Source: CALBPI01 sp963922335
GTDB lineage: Bacteria; Pseudomonadota; Gammaproteobacteria; Steroidobacterales; Woeseiaceae
Reading direction: 5' to 3'
Assembly: GCA_963922335.1 (NCBI GenBank)
Contig: CAWUIB010000007.1
Span: 124,001-188,000 of the forward strand
Length of the DNA stretch: 64,000 bases
Shown here: positions 52,177 to 62,172 of the stretch, piece by piece
Position numbering within the stretch: the first letter of the stretch is position 1
How the letters are laid out: each line of letters starts with the position of its first letter
Position numbers and translations under genes: made by a program
Notes under the pieces: generated by a model
Database searches by the model: none
Told to the model about the DNA's origin: nothing
The model's input: only the letters and a program-made list of their open reading frames with translations

Positions 52177-52201
52177 GAGTTCAATCCGCTGCGCCGTTGG
52201 A

Positions 52202-52969
52202 TCAGGGCGTACACATGTCATTCATCGCAAGGTAAACCGACCCAGTTCTCACGTTGCCGGCATGGTCCTCAACCTCCACGTTCAATGTGGCGGCGTTGCC
52301 GAGATGCGTCACGGCAAACGTCAAATCAACCACCTGGTTTGCTGCTGCGAATGCGGGGTTCGGGCGCTCGTAGGTCAGCGTTTTCCGCCAGCCCTGCATA
52401 TCGCCATTCGCGCCTCTTATCTCAACAAAGTCCGCCACTGCGTCACCCTGACTCACATTCACAAACTCGGTAGGACCATCCTCGAACACCAACGGATTCT
52501 GCCATTGCCCGACCCAGGCAACGTCGCGCTCGGGCAGGCTGACTTCGATGCGTTTGATGCCACTCAAGTCTTCCGCGCGGACCGTGAAGCTGTACGGCAC
52601 CGTCCCGATCGGCATGTTTGGACCGGCCAGCTCACGGAAAAAGTAAGTACGATTCTGGATGTACTTATCTGTGAAATCCGTCTGGTTGAAGGTGTCGGTC
52701 CAATATTCCGCCCAGCCGTCGCTTACCGTCCCACGACAGCCCAGCGCTTGTGGACCGACGTAGTTGTACTTCCAGTGAACCCGAGGCGGCATCACGTTGT
52801 GTTCGTACCAGATAATCGGCCCAGCGTTCATTGAGTCGTTCATCGTCACGATCAGCGTCGGTTTGATCGAGTCGTTGGCCGGCACGGTACCACCGCCTCT
52901 TCGAGCATCTGCATCGGTCGCGCTGGTTGCCAAAAGGCCCAAGATTACGGTCGTCATTAGTTTGTTCAT
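52202..52969 (-). CDS. Secreted protein of duplicated regulator module, copy 2
   Basis: 255 residues with a signal peptide. It shares with the 28730 protein: PT.LTV.M.D..NAGPI.W, GC.G, DYI.NRTYFF, IKRIEVSLPERDV, DGPTEFVNVSQGDAV, and the ending VEVEDHAGNVRTGSVYLA...C. AGGGAG lies 8 bases upstream of ATG 52969. No other family is recognised. It diverges from the regulator at 53189, across five 11-bp repeats at nearly identical distance to copy 1. Confidence 0.82.
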   Translation of the reverse strand: MNKLMTTVILGLLATSATDADARRGGGTVPANDSIKPTLIVTMNDSMNAGPIIWYEHNVMPPRVHWKYNYVGPQALGCRGTVSDGWAEYWTDTFNQTDFTDKYIQNRTYFFRELAGPNMPIGTVPYSFTVRAEDLSGIKRIEVSLPERDVAWVGQWQNPLVFEDGPTEFVNVSQGDAVADFVEIRGANGDMQGWRKTLTYERPNPAFAAANQVVDLTFAVTHLGNAATLNVEVEDHAGNVRTGSVYLAMNDMCTP

Positions 52970-53049
52970 GTCTAGCTCCCTAAGTGCTGTTGAAATTGGC
53001 TGCGGCTCATACCGCGGAACCGATCATCTCGGGAGCGCTACCCTTTTCG

Positions 53050-53104
53050 CCTGACGAAGACCTCCGGATTTCCGAATCAGTACCTGACGAACACCGCCAC
53101 TTAC
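53050..53104. repeat. Five tandem 11-bp direct repeats in divergent promoter region, copy 2
   Basis: Units are CCTGACGAAGA, CCTCCGGATTT, CCGAATCAGTA, CCTGACGAACA and CCGCCACTTAC in perfect 11-bp phase, then TGATTT, as after the first set. They begin 81 bases from the secreted gene start and end 85 from the regulator start, mirroring copy 1. Confidence 0.72.
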
Positions 53105-53188
53105 TGATTTATCTCGCTTTTTTACTTGTGCGGGAGCTAGTGCGAAGCCGGCTCAACGGGTAGTCTTGAACCCTCAAGGGGGAGTTTT

Positions 53189-55147
53189 TTGGCTTCAGAT
53201 CACGATCCGAACACGGCATTTAGCCTCGCGAACGTCGAAGTTCACCCATCGCGGAATCTGCTCGTTACGGAATCGGCGGAAATCCGAGTCGAACCACGAT
53301 TGATGGACGTACTCGGTATGCTCGCGGAGCGCCCGGCAGAGGTGGTGGCGCGTGATGCCTTGATTGAACGGCTATGGGTCTCTGAATACGGCGCCGATGA
53401 GGGTCTGACGCGCGCAGTTTCTCGTCTGCGCAAAGTACTGCGAGATGCCGGCGTCCCGGGCGAAGCCATCGAGACGATTAAGAAGCGAGGCTATCGACTG
53501 GCGACACCCGTTGAACCCATCGCAAGTACGGCCGCTCTTCCTACGGCGCCATTATCGGCAAGCCGTTCTGGGTTCGCACTCTGGTTAGGTATCGCGGGCG
53601 CACTCTTGGTCGCACTGCTGCTTTGGCACTTCCGTGCGCCAGCTCCAACCGAGTCCAGTGGCCCACCGACGCTCGCGGTGCTCCCATTCCAGACCCTGAG
53701 CGACGATACCAATGATCGATACGTCGGTACGGGCGTTGCCGAAGAACTTTTGAACAAACTCGCCGGTATTACCGACCTGCGGGTGATTGCGAGAACGTCT
53801 GCATTCGCCGACGACCCCGATGACGACAACATCGCGCTTGCCGAGCGACTCGGCGCGGATCACCTGCTAACCGGTTCTGTGCGCCGCGACGGTGAGCGTA
53901 TGCGCATCACGGCGCAACTGCGTCGTGTCGATGACCGCGTCAGTCTTTGGTCAGAGACTTATGAGCTGGATACCACTGCCTTATTTGATATCGAAGACAC
54001 CATTGTTTTGGAGATTGCTCAAACGTTGCAGGTGCGCCTTGGCGTGGGAGCGGCAAACGACCGAGTTGACGGCACCGGCATCAATGCAGCCGCCTATGAC
54101 CAGTATCTCCAGGGGCTACGACTCTGGGGTGATCGTATGCGTCGCAACACAAACCGTCGCGACGCACTAGCGGCGTTCGAACGCGCGGTTTCGTTCGATC
54201 CGAACTTTGCAGATGCATGGGCCGGTCTTGGCACAGTCGCTGCGTTCAGTGTCGGCAGTCCTCAGAGTCGCGATCAAGTTGCCTTCTCTAAGAAGACTGA
54301 AACGGCACTTCTGACTGCGCTCTCGCTGGACCCCGATAACGTCAAGGCGAACGCGGCGCTGGCCGTCTTTCACTCGACACAGCGTATCGATATCGAGAAA
54401 GCAGATTTGTATCTCAAGAAAGCGCAAAGCATCGCTCCGAATGCCGCGTCCACGCACTACGCCTCGACTTGGGTGTATCGCCTGCTGGGCGATGCAGAAG
54501 CAGCGCTCGCCGCGATCGATCGAACCATCGCACTCGACCCATTGAATCCAGCGCTGCCGGGCTCTCGTGCTGCGATACTGATCGAGCTGGGCCGGTTTGA
54601 TGAAGCCATGGCGATTTTCGACGCCTGTTTCGAAGTTCGCTGCATGGGTGAGGGTTTTATCGCATTCGGGAGTACTGCAGCCATACTTTCTGACGACCCA
54701 GAGCACCTGGATCGATGGCGTCCTCGCATGGCCGCGTTTGCCGAGATCCTCTCAACACAATCAGATGAACAAAAACCGAACGTGGCGAAGGTACTGCCGG
54801 CCTTCATGGCCGTGGGTTTTGGCAGCGAGAATGCCGAGCAGCAGATCGAAGGTTTTCGCAAATTAATGGCAGAGGAGCTGATTACAGATTCGATTGGCTC
54901 CTGGGGGCCAACGCTTGCACCGTATCTCCCTGTCGAAACCGTAATGGACGCACTACATCTCGCCTATGAACGTGGTGAGCTGTTCGGTGCCGTCTTTACG
55001 CTTACCCCACTATACGGAGTCAACAATTGGCCAGAGGAAGTACTGCGCCATCCGCGATATCGCGAGCTTTGGGAGCGACCTGGCATGCCTGAACTCGCCG
55101 CCAGGTGGCGGTTGCAAGAGTTGACGGCAGGACTCCCGCGAGAGTGA
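53189..55147 (+). CDS. Transmembrane winged-helix regulator with TolB-like and TPR domains, copy 2
   Basis: 652 residues, the same order as copy 1: winged helix (10-105; IKKRGYRLATPV), TM (129-148), TolB-like domain (TLAVLPFQTLSDDTNDRYVGTGVAEELLNKLAGITDLRVIART) and TPRs. Start TTG with GGGGGAG upstream, conserved with copy 1 as TTG-Ala-Ser. The ending PRYRELWERPGMPELAARWR also parallels copy 1. It probably controls the secreted gene 52202 and itself via the repeats at 53050. Confidence 0.9.
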   Translation: MASDHDPNTAFSLANVEVHPSRNLLVTESAEIRVEPRLMDVLGMLAERPAEVVARDALIERLWVSEYGADEGLTRAVSRLRKVLRDAGVPGEAIETIKKRGYRLATPVEPIASTAALPTAPLSASRSGFALWLGIAGALLVALLLWHFRAPAPTESSGPPTLAVLPFQTLSDDTNDRYVGTGVAEELLNKLAGITDLRVIARTSAFADDPDDDNIALAERLGADHLLTGSVRRDGERMRITAQLRRVDDRVSLWSETYELDTTALFDIEDTIVLEIAQTLQVRLGVGAANDRVDGTGINAAAYDQYLQGLRLWGDRMRRNTNRRDALAAFERAVSFDPNFADAWAGLGTVAAFSVGSPQSRDQVAFSKKTETALLTALSLDPDNVKANAALAVFHSTQRIDIEKADLYLKKAQSIAPNAASTHYASTWVYRLLGDAEAALAAIDRTIALDPLNPALPGSRAAILIELGRFDEAMAIFDACFEVRCMGEGFIAFGSTAAILSDDPEHLDRWRPRMAAFAEILSTQSDEQKPNVAKVLPAFMAVGFGSENAEQQIEGFRKLMAEELITDSIGSWGPTLAPYLPVETVMDALHLAYERGELFGAVFTLTPLYGVNNWPEEVLRHPRYRELWERPGMPELAARWRLQELTAGLPRE

Positions 55148-55165
55148 GGAGGTATCATCAAACCC

Positions 55166-56335
55166 ATGAAACCGTTCACATTCAATACCGTCAACACGAT
55201 AATCAGCGAATCCGGCGCGCTGTTACAGATTGCAAACCAATGCGATCGGCTCGGTATTGATCGACCGATGGTGGTCACCGACGCCGGCATCGTCGCGCTC
55301 GGTATGTTGGATTCACTGCGCGCTCACCTCGATACAGCCGGTCTCGAGACCATTGTCTACAGCGACGTCGTCGCCGATCCACCGGAGCAGGTTGTGCTCG
55401 ACGCAGTTGCGCTCGCCAAGGAGCACCGCATCGACGGCGTGATTGGTTTCGGTGGTGGCAGCTCGATGGACACAGCGAAGCTGGTCGCGTTGCTCGCAAA
55501 CTCCAACGAGTCGCTTGCGGATATCTACGGCGTGGATAACGTCAAAGGCAAGCGACTTCCGTTGATCATGATTCCAACAACCGCAGGCACCGGGTCCGAA
55601 GTGACTGCTGTCGCCATCGTCACGACTGGCGAGACCACCAAGATGGGGGTCGTGTCCGCCGAGCTGTTTGCCGATGTCGCGCTGCTGGATGCAGAACTGA
55701 CGCTCGGTCTGCCGCCGCACATCACCGCTATGACCGGTGTCGATGCGATGGTGCATGCTATTGAGGCGTACACCAGCATCCACAAGAAGAACATCTACTC
55801 CGACACACTCGCCAAACAAGCGCTTGCACTACTGTCGCAGAACATCAAGACCGCCACGCACAATGGCGGTGATCTGGAAGCACGCCAGGCGATGCTGCTC
55901 GGCGCCTGCCTTGCCGGGCAGGCATTTGCGAATGCACCGGTTGCCGCAGTACATGCATTGGCGTACCCACTTGGTGGTCACTACCACATACCGCACGGGC
56001 TCAGTAATTCCCTGGTCTTGCCGAGCGTGCTGGCATTCAATAGCCCGAGCTGCGCGAACTGGTACTCGGAGCTGGCGGAGATATTTATCGCAAGAGACCT
56101 ACTCGCTGACAGCGAAGCCGACCGCGCCGATCAACTCGTTGCGTATTTCATTCGGTTGATTGTCGATCTCAATCTGCCAGCCACTCTCGCAGACGCCGAG
56201 GTACCCGAGCAAGACATCGACATGCTTGCCAAAGATGCCATGCTTCAGCAACGCCTATTGATCAACAATCCGCGACCGGTCACCGAGGCCGATGCACGCG
56301 CTATCTACCAGAACGCCTACACAGGATCGAAATGA
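55166..56335 (+). CDS. Iron-containing (group III) alcohol dehydrogenase
   Basis: 389 residues. GVIGFGGGSSMDTAKLVALLA binds NAD(P); IPTTAGTGSEVTAVAIVT and the metal ligand region NAPVAAVHALAYPLGGHYHIPHGLSN (His-rich iron site with downstream His) are present. It interconverts aldehydes and alcohols in the cytoplasm; substrate not predictable. AGGAGG lies upstream. It overlaps the thioesterase by 4 bases. Confidence 0.93.
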   Translation: MKPFTFNTVNTIISESGALLQIANQCDRLGIDRPMVVTDAGIVALGMLDSLRAHLDTAGLETIVYSDVVADPPEQVVLDAVALAKEHRIDGVIGFGGGSSMDTAKLVALLANSNESLADIYGVDNVKGKRLPLIMIPTTAGTGSEVTAVAIVTTGETTKMGVVSAELFADVALLDAELTLGLPPHITAMTGVDAMVHAIEAYTSIHKKNIYSDTLAKQALALLSQNIKTATHNGGDLEARQAMLLGACLAGQAFANAPVAAVHALAYPLGGHYHIPHGLSNSLVLPSVLAFNSPSCANWYSELAEIFIARDLLADSEADRADQLVAYFIRLIVDLNLPATLADAEVPEQDIDMLAKDAMLQQRLLINNPRPVTEADARAIYQNAYTGSK

Positions 56336-56787
56336 GTGACACCGAGATCGCCCGCTTGCGGGAGCACTACGGGTGGTATTTGCCAATTCCTACCCGCTGG
56401 ATGGACAACGACATCTACGGGCACGTCAACAACGTTAACTACTACTCCTATTTCGACACGGTCGCGAATGCGTTCATGATCGAACAGTGCGGACTTGACC
56501 CGCACAACGGCGAGCATGCTGGATACATCGTGCATTCCGAGTGCAACTACAAGCAGGGCATCACGTTCCCCGAAAAACTGGAGGGTGGCCTCCGCGTCAA
56601 CCGTCTCGGAAACAGTTCTGTGCAGTGGGGTATCGGCATCTTCAAGGAAGGTGAAACGTTGGCCTCCGCCTACGGCACGTTTACCCATGTATTGGTCGAC
56701 CGGGCGACTGAGAAGTCAGTGCCGATTCCCGAGCACATGCGCGGACCGATGCAGGCAATTGCGGAGGACCGGTTTGTAGCGCTATAG
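56332..56787 (+). CDS. 4-hydroxybenzoyl-CoA-type thioesterase
   Basis: 151 residues. RWMDNDIYGHVNNVNYYSYFDTVANAFM is the signature of 4HBT-like hotdog thioesterases, with the Asp-Tyr-Gly-His-Val-Asn-Asn site. Overlap ATGA with the alcohol dehydrogenase suggests one pathway, for instance in fatty acid or aromatic breakdown. Convergent with the ion channel gene (6-base overlap). Confidence 0.9.
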   Translation: MSDTEIARLREHYGWYLPIPTRWMDNDIYGHVNNVNYYSYFDTVANAFMIEQCGLDPHNGEHAGYIVHSECNYKQGITFPEKLEGGLRVNRLGNSSVQWGIGIFKEGETLASAYGTFTHVLVDRATEKSVPIPEHMRGPMQAIAEDRFVAL

Positions 56788-57882
56788 AATCCGGATCGCC
56801 AGAACCATCATTAGACAAACATAAACGGTAGGAAAGAGCCAACGGCAGTGCTTATCGACCCTGTCGCCGGCCGCAGTCTTGCCCCTTCGATCGAGCGCAG
56901 CCACGATAAGGTTGACAGGAACAGTCGCTGCCATCACCAGAAAACTGATGAACAAGAATGCGTGCATTAAGGTGATATAGGAGACCGGCGGTATCACACC
57001 TACCACAGTCTGTTGAAAGGCAACTCCGGTCAATACGCCAATGAAAGAGATACCGTTTCGGTCACCCAGCGAAGACTTGTCCATCCAGAAAATTGAAAAT
57101 GACAACAGAACGATGACAACCATTGGAAACGTGATCAGTCGCCTGATGTAACTCGTCGCTCTTGTTACCTCAACACCCAGTACTGCGGCTCCCTGTTGGC
57201 GAGATGGGCGTTCTTCTCCCGCTAAGTTCAGCGATATCCGATCCACAATCCAACCCGGCACGTGCACGCCTTGCAATGGACGCTCCACTTGCTCGGGTAC
57301 GAAGAGCCTTACCCGCTCCGGCTCGAACCCCAAAACAGAAAATACAACCTCCAGACGGTGCTTATCGAAAGGAAACGCACGCAGGTCGAGGTCGGCCTCG
57401 ACGATCGCCGTGATCTTCTGCATAAGGCGTATGTGCCCATCAGGTTGTATTCGCAATTGCACTGCCTGTTGCTCGAATAAGCCCGAATCGTTTTGCAGAA
57501 CGATTTGGGGATACCACCGAACAAAGTACTCCTCGAACTGGAACTCGCCCTCCAGGACTCGCTCCGTGATACCCAATTGGGAAGCATCGAATGCCTCCCG
57601 AATATCTCTCCATTGCGTGGTCAATATACCTGTGATCTCAAACGTCTCTGAAACGCTATCAATCTCATTGATGTCGTACAGCTCAAAGTCCACCAGTACC
57701 TGGACCGGTGCAGGCCCACCGGGTAACGACAATTTTGACCGTACGTCTTCGGCAGGCGTAGCAGCACTCGCGATAGATTCCTGCGTCAGACCCAAGCTCG
57801 CAAATAGAAGGAGCAGTCTCAATGCGTTCTGGAGGTGGGCTACCTTTACGTGAATCCGCACCGCGAACTTAGCTACGCGCAT
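56782..57882 (-). CDS. Prokaryotic pentameric ligand-gated ion channel (Cys-loop superfamily)
   Basis: About 366 residues. A signal peptide is followed by an extracellular beta domain with LDLRAFPFDKHRLEV, the equivalent of the Cys-loop region without the cysteines, as in GLIC and ELIC. Four transmembrane helices follow (SYIRRLITFPMVVIVLLSFSIFWM, then GVLTGVAFQQTVVGVIPPVSYITLMHAFLFISF). Such channels form pentamers and open on protons or small amines. It starts 14 bases inside the RND pump gene, so the two are translationally coupled; start ATG 57882 has GGAGG upstream. Ligand unknown. Confidence 0.9.
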   Translation of the reverse strand: MRVAKFAVRIHVKVAHLQNALRLLLLFASLGLTQESIASAATPAEDVRSKLSLPGGPAPVQVLVDFELYDINEIDSVSETFEITGILTTQWRDIREAFDASQLGITERVLEGEFQFEEYFVRWYPQIVLQNDSGLFEQQAVQLRIQPDGHIRLMQKITAIVEADLDLRAFPFDKHRLEVVFSVLGFEPERVRLFVPEQVERPLQGVHVPGWIVDRISLNLAGEERPSRQQGAAVLGVEVTRATSYIRRLITFPMVVIVLLSFSIFWMDKSSLGDRNGISFIGVLTGVAFQQTVVGVIPPVSYITLMHAFLFISFLVMAATVPVNLIVAALDRRGKTAAGDRVDKHCRWLFPTVYVCLMMVLAIRIL

Positions 57883-60800
57883 CGCTGAGTGCGACCTCCA
57901 TACCAATCCTTGCTTTTGATTCCATCGAAAGAAGCGCCGGTACCAGAAGGAAAATTACGAGCGCAGCGAACAAAATACCGAAGGCAAGACTTATCGCCAT
58001 GGGGATCAGGAATCTCGCCTGCATGCTGGTCTCCGTAACCATCGGCAACAGACCAATAAACGTGGTTACCGTCGTCAGGAGGATCGGCCGGAATCGACGC
58101 CTGACCGCCTCTATGATACTGCTGTCACGGTCTCGACCCTCCCGCCGTAACCGGTTGTAGTAGTCGATCAAGACTATGCTGTCATTGATAATCACACCCG
58201 ATAGCGCGACCACGCCAAACAAGGATAAAAACGTCAGATCGAAGCCCATTACCATATGCCCGAGCACAGCACCCGTTAGTCCAAACGGTATGATGGCAAG
58301 GATAATCAGTGGCTGCGTATAGGAACGCAGAATACTCGCCAGTAGCACGTAGATGCCAAGCACGGCGAACAAGAAGTTGTTCGCGAGTGCACCGAGGTCT
58401 TCAGCCTGATTTCGGCTCTGGCCATCAACCTCGATTTCGAGTCCGGAGAATCTCGTTCTGAGCTCCTCTAGCGTTGTGCTTTCAATAACAGCTTGAACGG
58501 CATTGGGTGTAGTTACCGCCTCGTCAACATCCGCAGAGATCGAAATAGTGCGTCGGCCATTGATACGCTGGAGATTCGCGTAGTCACGAGTTTCGTTGGC
58601 CTCGGCGACGGTAACCAGTGGCACTTCCGCACCCCCTGGCAACGGAATTTGCATGCGAGCAAGATCCTCGATGCTTTGGCGACCTTCCTGCGGATACCGA
58701 ACAAGGACACGAACCTCCTCTCGTCCACGTTGAAATCGCTGCACCTCTTCACCGAAGAAAGCGTTACGAAGATGACGCCCTAGATCGGCAACCGACAATC
58801 CTGCGGCGTACCCGGTTGGATTGAGATCAAACTCAATCTGCCGTTTGCCAGGCTCTGCGGTCGACTCAACATCGGTCACACCGGGTATGGCCGCAAGCGC
58901 TTCCGTCAATGACACCGCCGCTTTCGATAATTGCTCAGCATCTCGATGCGTGAGATTCAGACTGATATCCGCGCCGGTGCCGCTCAAGCCTGCGGACTCG
59001 AACGTCAGACTCCTGACGCCGGGAACATCGCCGATCGCCTCTCGCCACGCACGTTCGATTTGCGCAGATGACAGGCGCCGCTGACCAGGCGGTGCGAGCT
59101 CGAGCGTCGCGACCGCAAGCTCAGCCTGTTGGTTAGTCCCGTCAGTATCGAATCCTGAGGCGAGACTTCCACCCAAGGTGACTGCCATTGATCGATATTC
59201 GTCAGAGTCTCTCCCACCAATTGCCGAATATCCGCCCTCGACGATGCGGCCCATGGTCGTCGATGTTTGCTCAAATGGAGTGCCTGCTGGCATTTCGAGC
59301 GTCACCGAAACCCTGTCGCCCTCAACTACCGGGAAAAAGACAAATCGAACATAGCCACCACTCAAAATTCCATGGGTGATCAATAGAATTGAGATGCTTG
59401 CCGCAATCACGACCCATGACATTTTCGTCGCAATCCGGCTCATGGGGACGAAAACCCCTTCGCGCATCCACTCGATGCCAGCCTGCACACGCGCACGGAG
59501 GGTGAGCATCGCGCCTCGGCTCCAATTGTCTCCGTGGGCCATGTGATTTGGCAGGATGAAAAACACCTCTACCAGAGAAAACAACAGTACCGAGAGCACG
59601 ACGATAGGCACGGGTTGCAATAGTTGGCCGAGCACTCCGGGCAGAAACATCAGTGTGGCGAACGCCACGAACGAAGTGGTGACTCCTACCGTCACCGGCG
59701 CGAACACACCTGTGGCACCTGTGACCGCCGTACCGAGCCCCGGTCCCCCTGTGCTCTGTGCATCGTAGATGGCCTCCCCAACGACAATAGCGTCATCGAC
59801 GACGATTCCAAGTACCAGAATCAAACCCATCAAAGAGGTCATGTTGATGGAGGTGAATTGACCGAAAAGGATCACACCGCCGAGAAACGCTACAGGAATC
59901 CCCACACTGGTCCAAAATGCCAGGCGCAAGTCGAGTGTCAGCGACAGAAAAACGAAGACCAGCACCAACCCAAGGAGTCCGTTGCGAGCAAGAAGGTTGA
60001 TTCGGTCTGCAACTGTCTCCGTCTCGTCACTGGTAACGAAAACGTCGATCCCTGGTGGAGGCGCAAATTCCTCAAGGAATCCGACAACGGCGTCGCGAAC
60101 TGCAAACGCGTCTTCATCAACGGATCGATCTACCTGAACAAACACGGCTGGCTTGCCGTTATAAGTGTTCGACAGGGGTAACTCCTCGAATCCATCTCGG
60201 ACAGTTGCAAGTTCACCAAGTCGAACGCGACGACCGGTAGCATCACTGACAATGACCAGTTCTTCGAAAGCAGAGGCATCCCGCGCCTCTGTGTTAGTGC
60301 GAAGGAGAATATCGCCTCCGCTGGTTCGAACCGTTCCGGCTGAAAGATTGAGCGACTCAGAGCGAATCGCATTTGCAACCTGATCGATCCCCAATCCGTA
60401 CCGCTCGAGCTTGTCTGGCGCAACCTCGATCGAAATTTCGTACTTCCGTGTGCCCTGCAGAGTCACGATGCTGATCCCATCGGCCGCGAGCAGTCCTCGC
60501 TCGATTTCCTCACCGGCGCTTTTTAGTGCTCGCTCGCTGACATCTCCGACCACAACGAGCCGGGCGACCGCAGAAGTGGGCTTGAGGATCGTAATCTGCG
60601 GCTCCTCGGCGTCCTCCGGTGGGAAGTCCACCAATCGATTGATCGATGATCGGACGTCGTCGCGAACGGAAGCCGGGATCGCAAAATCGTCGAGCTCCAG
60701 TGTGACGCTGCCCAAACCCTCTATCGCGCTCGAACTCACGCGAGCCACACCCTCTAAACCGGAAACCGCCTCCTCAATCCGCCGCGTAACGCCGTCCTCA

Positions 60801-61000
60801 ACATCGACTGGGGTCGCCCCTGGAAAAACGACCCTAACCGAGACCAACCTCGGGTCAATCGGCGGCAATACCTCGGAGTTTGTCTGGCGGAGAGCGAGTA
60901 ATCCGCCTACCAACAGGAAAAACATTAATAGGTTTGCGGCAACCGAATTTCCGGCAAACCAAGCGATAAGCGAATTACCGTTGCTTGAGCTCGGACTCAT
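57869..61000 (-). CDS. RND-family efflux pump permease
   Basis: 1043 residues, standard length. N-terminal anchor helix, PTSAVARLVVVGD periplasmic region, the proton-relay aspartates in LVLGIVVDDAIVVGEAIYDA, and a second set near IINDSIVLIDYYNRLRREG in the C-terminal half. It uses the proton gradient to export compounds through the adaptor and outer membrane factor. ATG overlaps the adaptor stop by 4 bases. Sequence alone does not tell a drug pump from a metal pump, but the pattern is of the HAE1 type. Confidence 0.93.
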   Translation of the reverse strand: MSPSSSNGNSLIAWFAGNSVAANLLMFFLLVGGLLALRQTNSEVLPPIDPRLVSVRVVFPGATPVDVEDGVTRRIEEAVSGLEGVARVSSSAIEGLGSVTLELDDFAIPASVRDDVRSSINRLVDFPPEDAEEPQITILKPTSAVARLVVVGDVSERALKSAGEEIERGLLAADGISIVTLQGTRKYEISIEVAPDKLERYGLGIDQVANAIRSESLNLSAGTVRTSGGDILLRTNTEARDASAFEELVIVSDATGRRVRLGELATVRDGFEELPLSNTYNGKPAVFVQVDRSVDEDAFAVRDAVVGFLEEFAPPPGIDVFVTSDETETVADRINLLARNGLLGLVLVFVFLSLTLDLRLAFWTSVGIPVAFLGGVILFGQFTSINMTSLMGLILVLGIVVDDAIVVGEAIYDAQSTGGPGLGTAVTGATGVFAPVTVGVTTSFVAFATLMFLPGVLGQLLQPVPIVVLSVLLFSLVEVFFILPNHMAHGDNWSRGAMLTLRARVQAGIEWMREGVFVPMSRIATKMSWVVIAASISILLITHGILSGGYVRFVFFPVVEGDRVSVTLEMPAGTPFEQTSTTMGRIVEGGYSAIGGRDSDEYRSMAVTLGGSLASGFDTDGTNQQAELAVATLELAPPGQRRLSSAQIERAWREAIGDVPGVRSLTFESAGLSGTGADISLNLTHRDAEQLSKAAVSLTEALAAIPGVTDVESTAEPGKRQIEFDLNPTGYAAGLSVADLGRHLRNAFFGEEVQRFQRGREEVRVLVRYPQEGRQSIEDLARMQIPLPGGAEVPLVTVAEANETRDYANLQRINGRRTISISADVDEAVTTPNAVQAVIESTTLEELRTRFSGLEIEVDGQSRNQAEDLGALANNFLFAVLGIYVLLASILRSYTQPLIILAIIPFGLTGAVLGHMVMGFDLTFLSLFGVVALSGVIINDSIVLIDYYNRLRREGRDRDSSIIEAVRRRFRPILLTTVTTFIGLLPMVTETSMQARFLIPMAISLAFGILFAALVIFLLVPALLSMESKARIGMEVALSDARS

Positions 61001-62172
61001 GACGCATTTAGGCCGTTGTCACGTACCGAGCGCATACGAACTGGTAAGCCGGGACTTGGATCAATCAACGGCGAAACAACGACGCCATCGGCAACATCGA
61101 ACGGCGCAGTAACGATCTCCTGATTCCGTATGTACAGCACAGGCGGAGTTCGCTTTACTAGTTGACCGGATTCGACGACCCATATGGACCGCCCCTCAGT
61201 CATGGCACGTTCGGGAAGTAAGTAAGCATCGGAAATACGCGGCCCGAGAATCTCCACGTTGACGAATTCACCTGGCAACGCGGCGGTCGGCTCGGTAAAT
61301 GCCAAAGTCAGATTGGCGAGTCGAGTCTGCGTATTCAGCTCTGCATCCGCACGAATCACGCGTGCTTCGAATCGTTTTTGTCCGCGCGTTCCCGCTCTGC
61401 CGACAATCACTTGTGCTGGTCGTCCTACCGCTGGATTCAATGCATCCAGCGCCGTAGTCGTCACCGCAACATTGATCTCGATTTCTCCAGGGTCATAAGC
61501 CAACCCATAAGACTGACCTGGAGAGAGGTTTTGCCCGATCTCAATCGTTGTCGACAAAATGCGGCCAGCGAAGGGAAGTGCGAAACGTACCCGCGACAGA
61601 CTGAGTCGAGCGTCCGACAACGCAGCCTCGGCCGATTCGAGCGCGGCCTCAGCGCGCGCAATCTGCGGGATTCTCGCAACAAGATCTGGAATGGGCTCAT
61701 CGGGATGCACCAGCGCCCACTCTTGCTCTGCGACTCTCGCCTCGGCTTGCTCAATACTGAGGTCTGCGAGCGCGGCAGAGCGCTCTGCCTGTGCCCGATT
61801 GACTGCGGATTGGTAGTCAGCAGGATCTAACTCAAAAAGCACCTCGTTTGCCGTGAAGTATCCTCCAGAGGCAAGGTTCGGTGACACAGCCGTAACTCGC
61901 CCTCCCACCTGAGGACTTAGTTGAATGTTATTCCGGGCAACGATAGTCCCGGATTCGCGAATTTGAAGCGTCACGTCTTCAATTTTGGGCTGGATAACTT
62001 CCACGACCGGCACAGCCGCCGTTGCCGCGCTTGCCGCCGGAGCGGGACTACTGCTGGACAACACGTAGTTCATCGCGAAGCCTCCGAGCAAGACCAGCGC
62101 CACTAACGCCACCTGAGCATAGCCCTGCCAGGCTCGGTCCTTCGTCGTTGGGCTATCGTCGTTCATGTCCAA
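60997..62172 (-). CDS. RND efflux periplasmic adaptor (membrane fusion protein)
   Basis: 391 residues. An N-terminal membrane anchor (VALVALVLLGGFAMNYVL) precedes the HlyD-like hairpin and lipoyl/barrel pattern (VRESGTIVARNNIQLSPQVGGRVTAVSPN, then FELDPADYQSAVNRAQAERSAAL). It connects the pump with the outer membrane channel. It overlaps the outer membrane gene by 10 bases and the pump gene by 4 bases, so all are one operon. Confidence 0.93.
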   Translation of the reverse strand: MDMNDDSPTTKDRAWQGYAQVALVALVLLGGFAMNYVLSSSSPAPAASAATAAVPVVEVIQPKIEDVTLQIRESGTIVARNNIQLSPQVGGRVTAVSPNLASGGYFTANEVLFELDPADYQSAVNRAQAERSAALADLSIEQAEARVAEQEWALVHPDEPIPDLVARIPQIARAEAALESAEAALSDARLSLSRVRFALPFAGRILSTTIEIGQNLSPGQSYGLAYDPGEIEINVAVTTTALDALNPAVGRPAQVIVGRAGTRGQKRFEARVIRADAELNTQTRLANLTLAFTEPTAALPGEFVNVEILGPRISDAYLLPERAMTEGRSIWVVESGQLVKRTPPVLYIRNQEIVTAPFDVADGVVVSPLIDPSPGLPVRMRSVRDNGLNAS

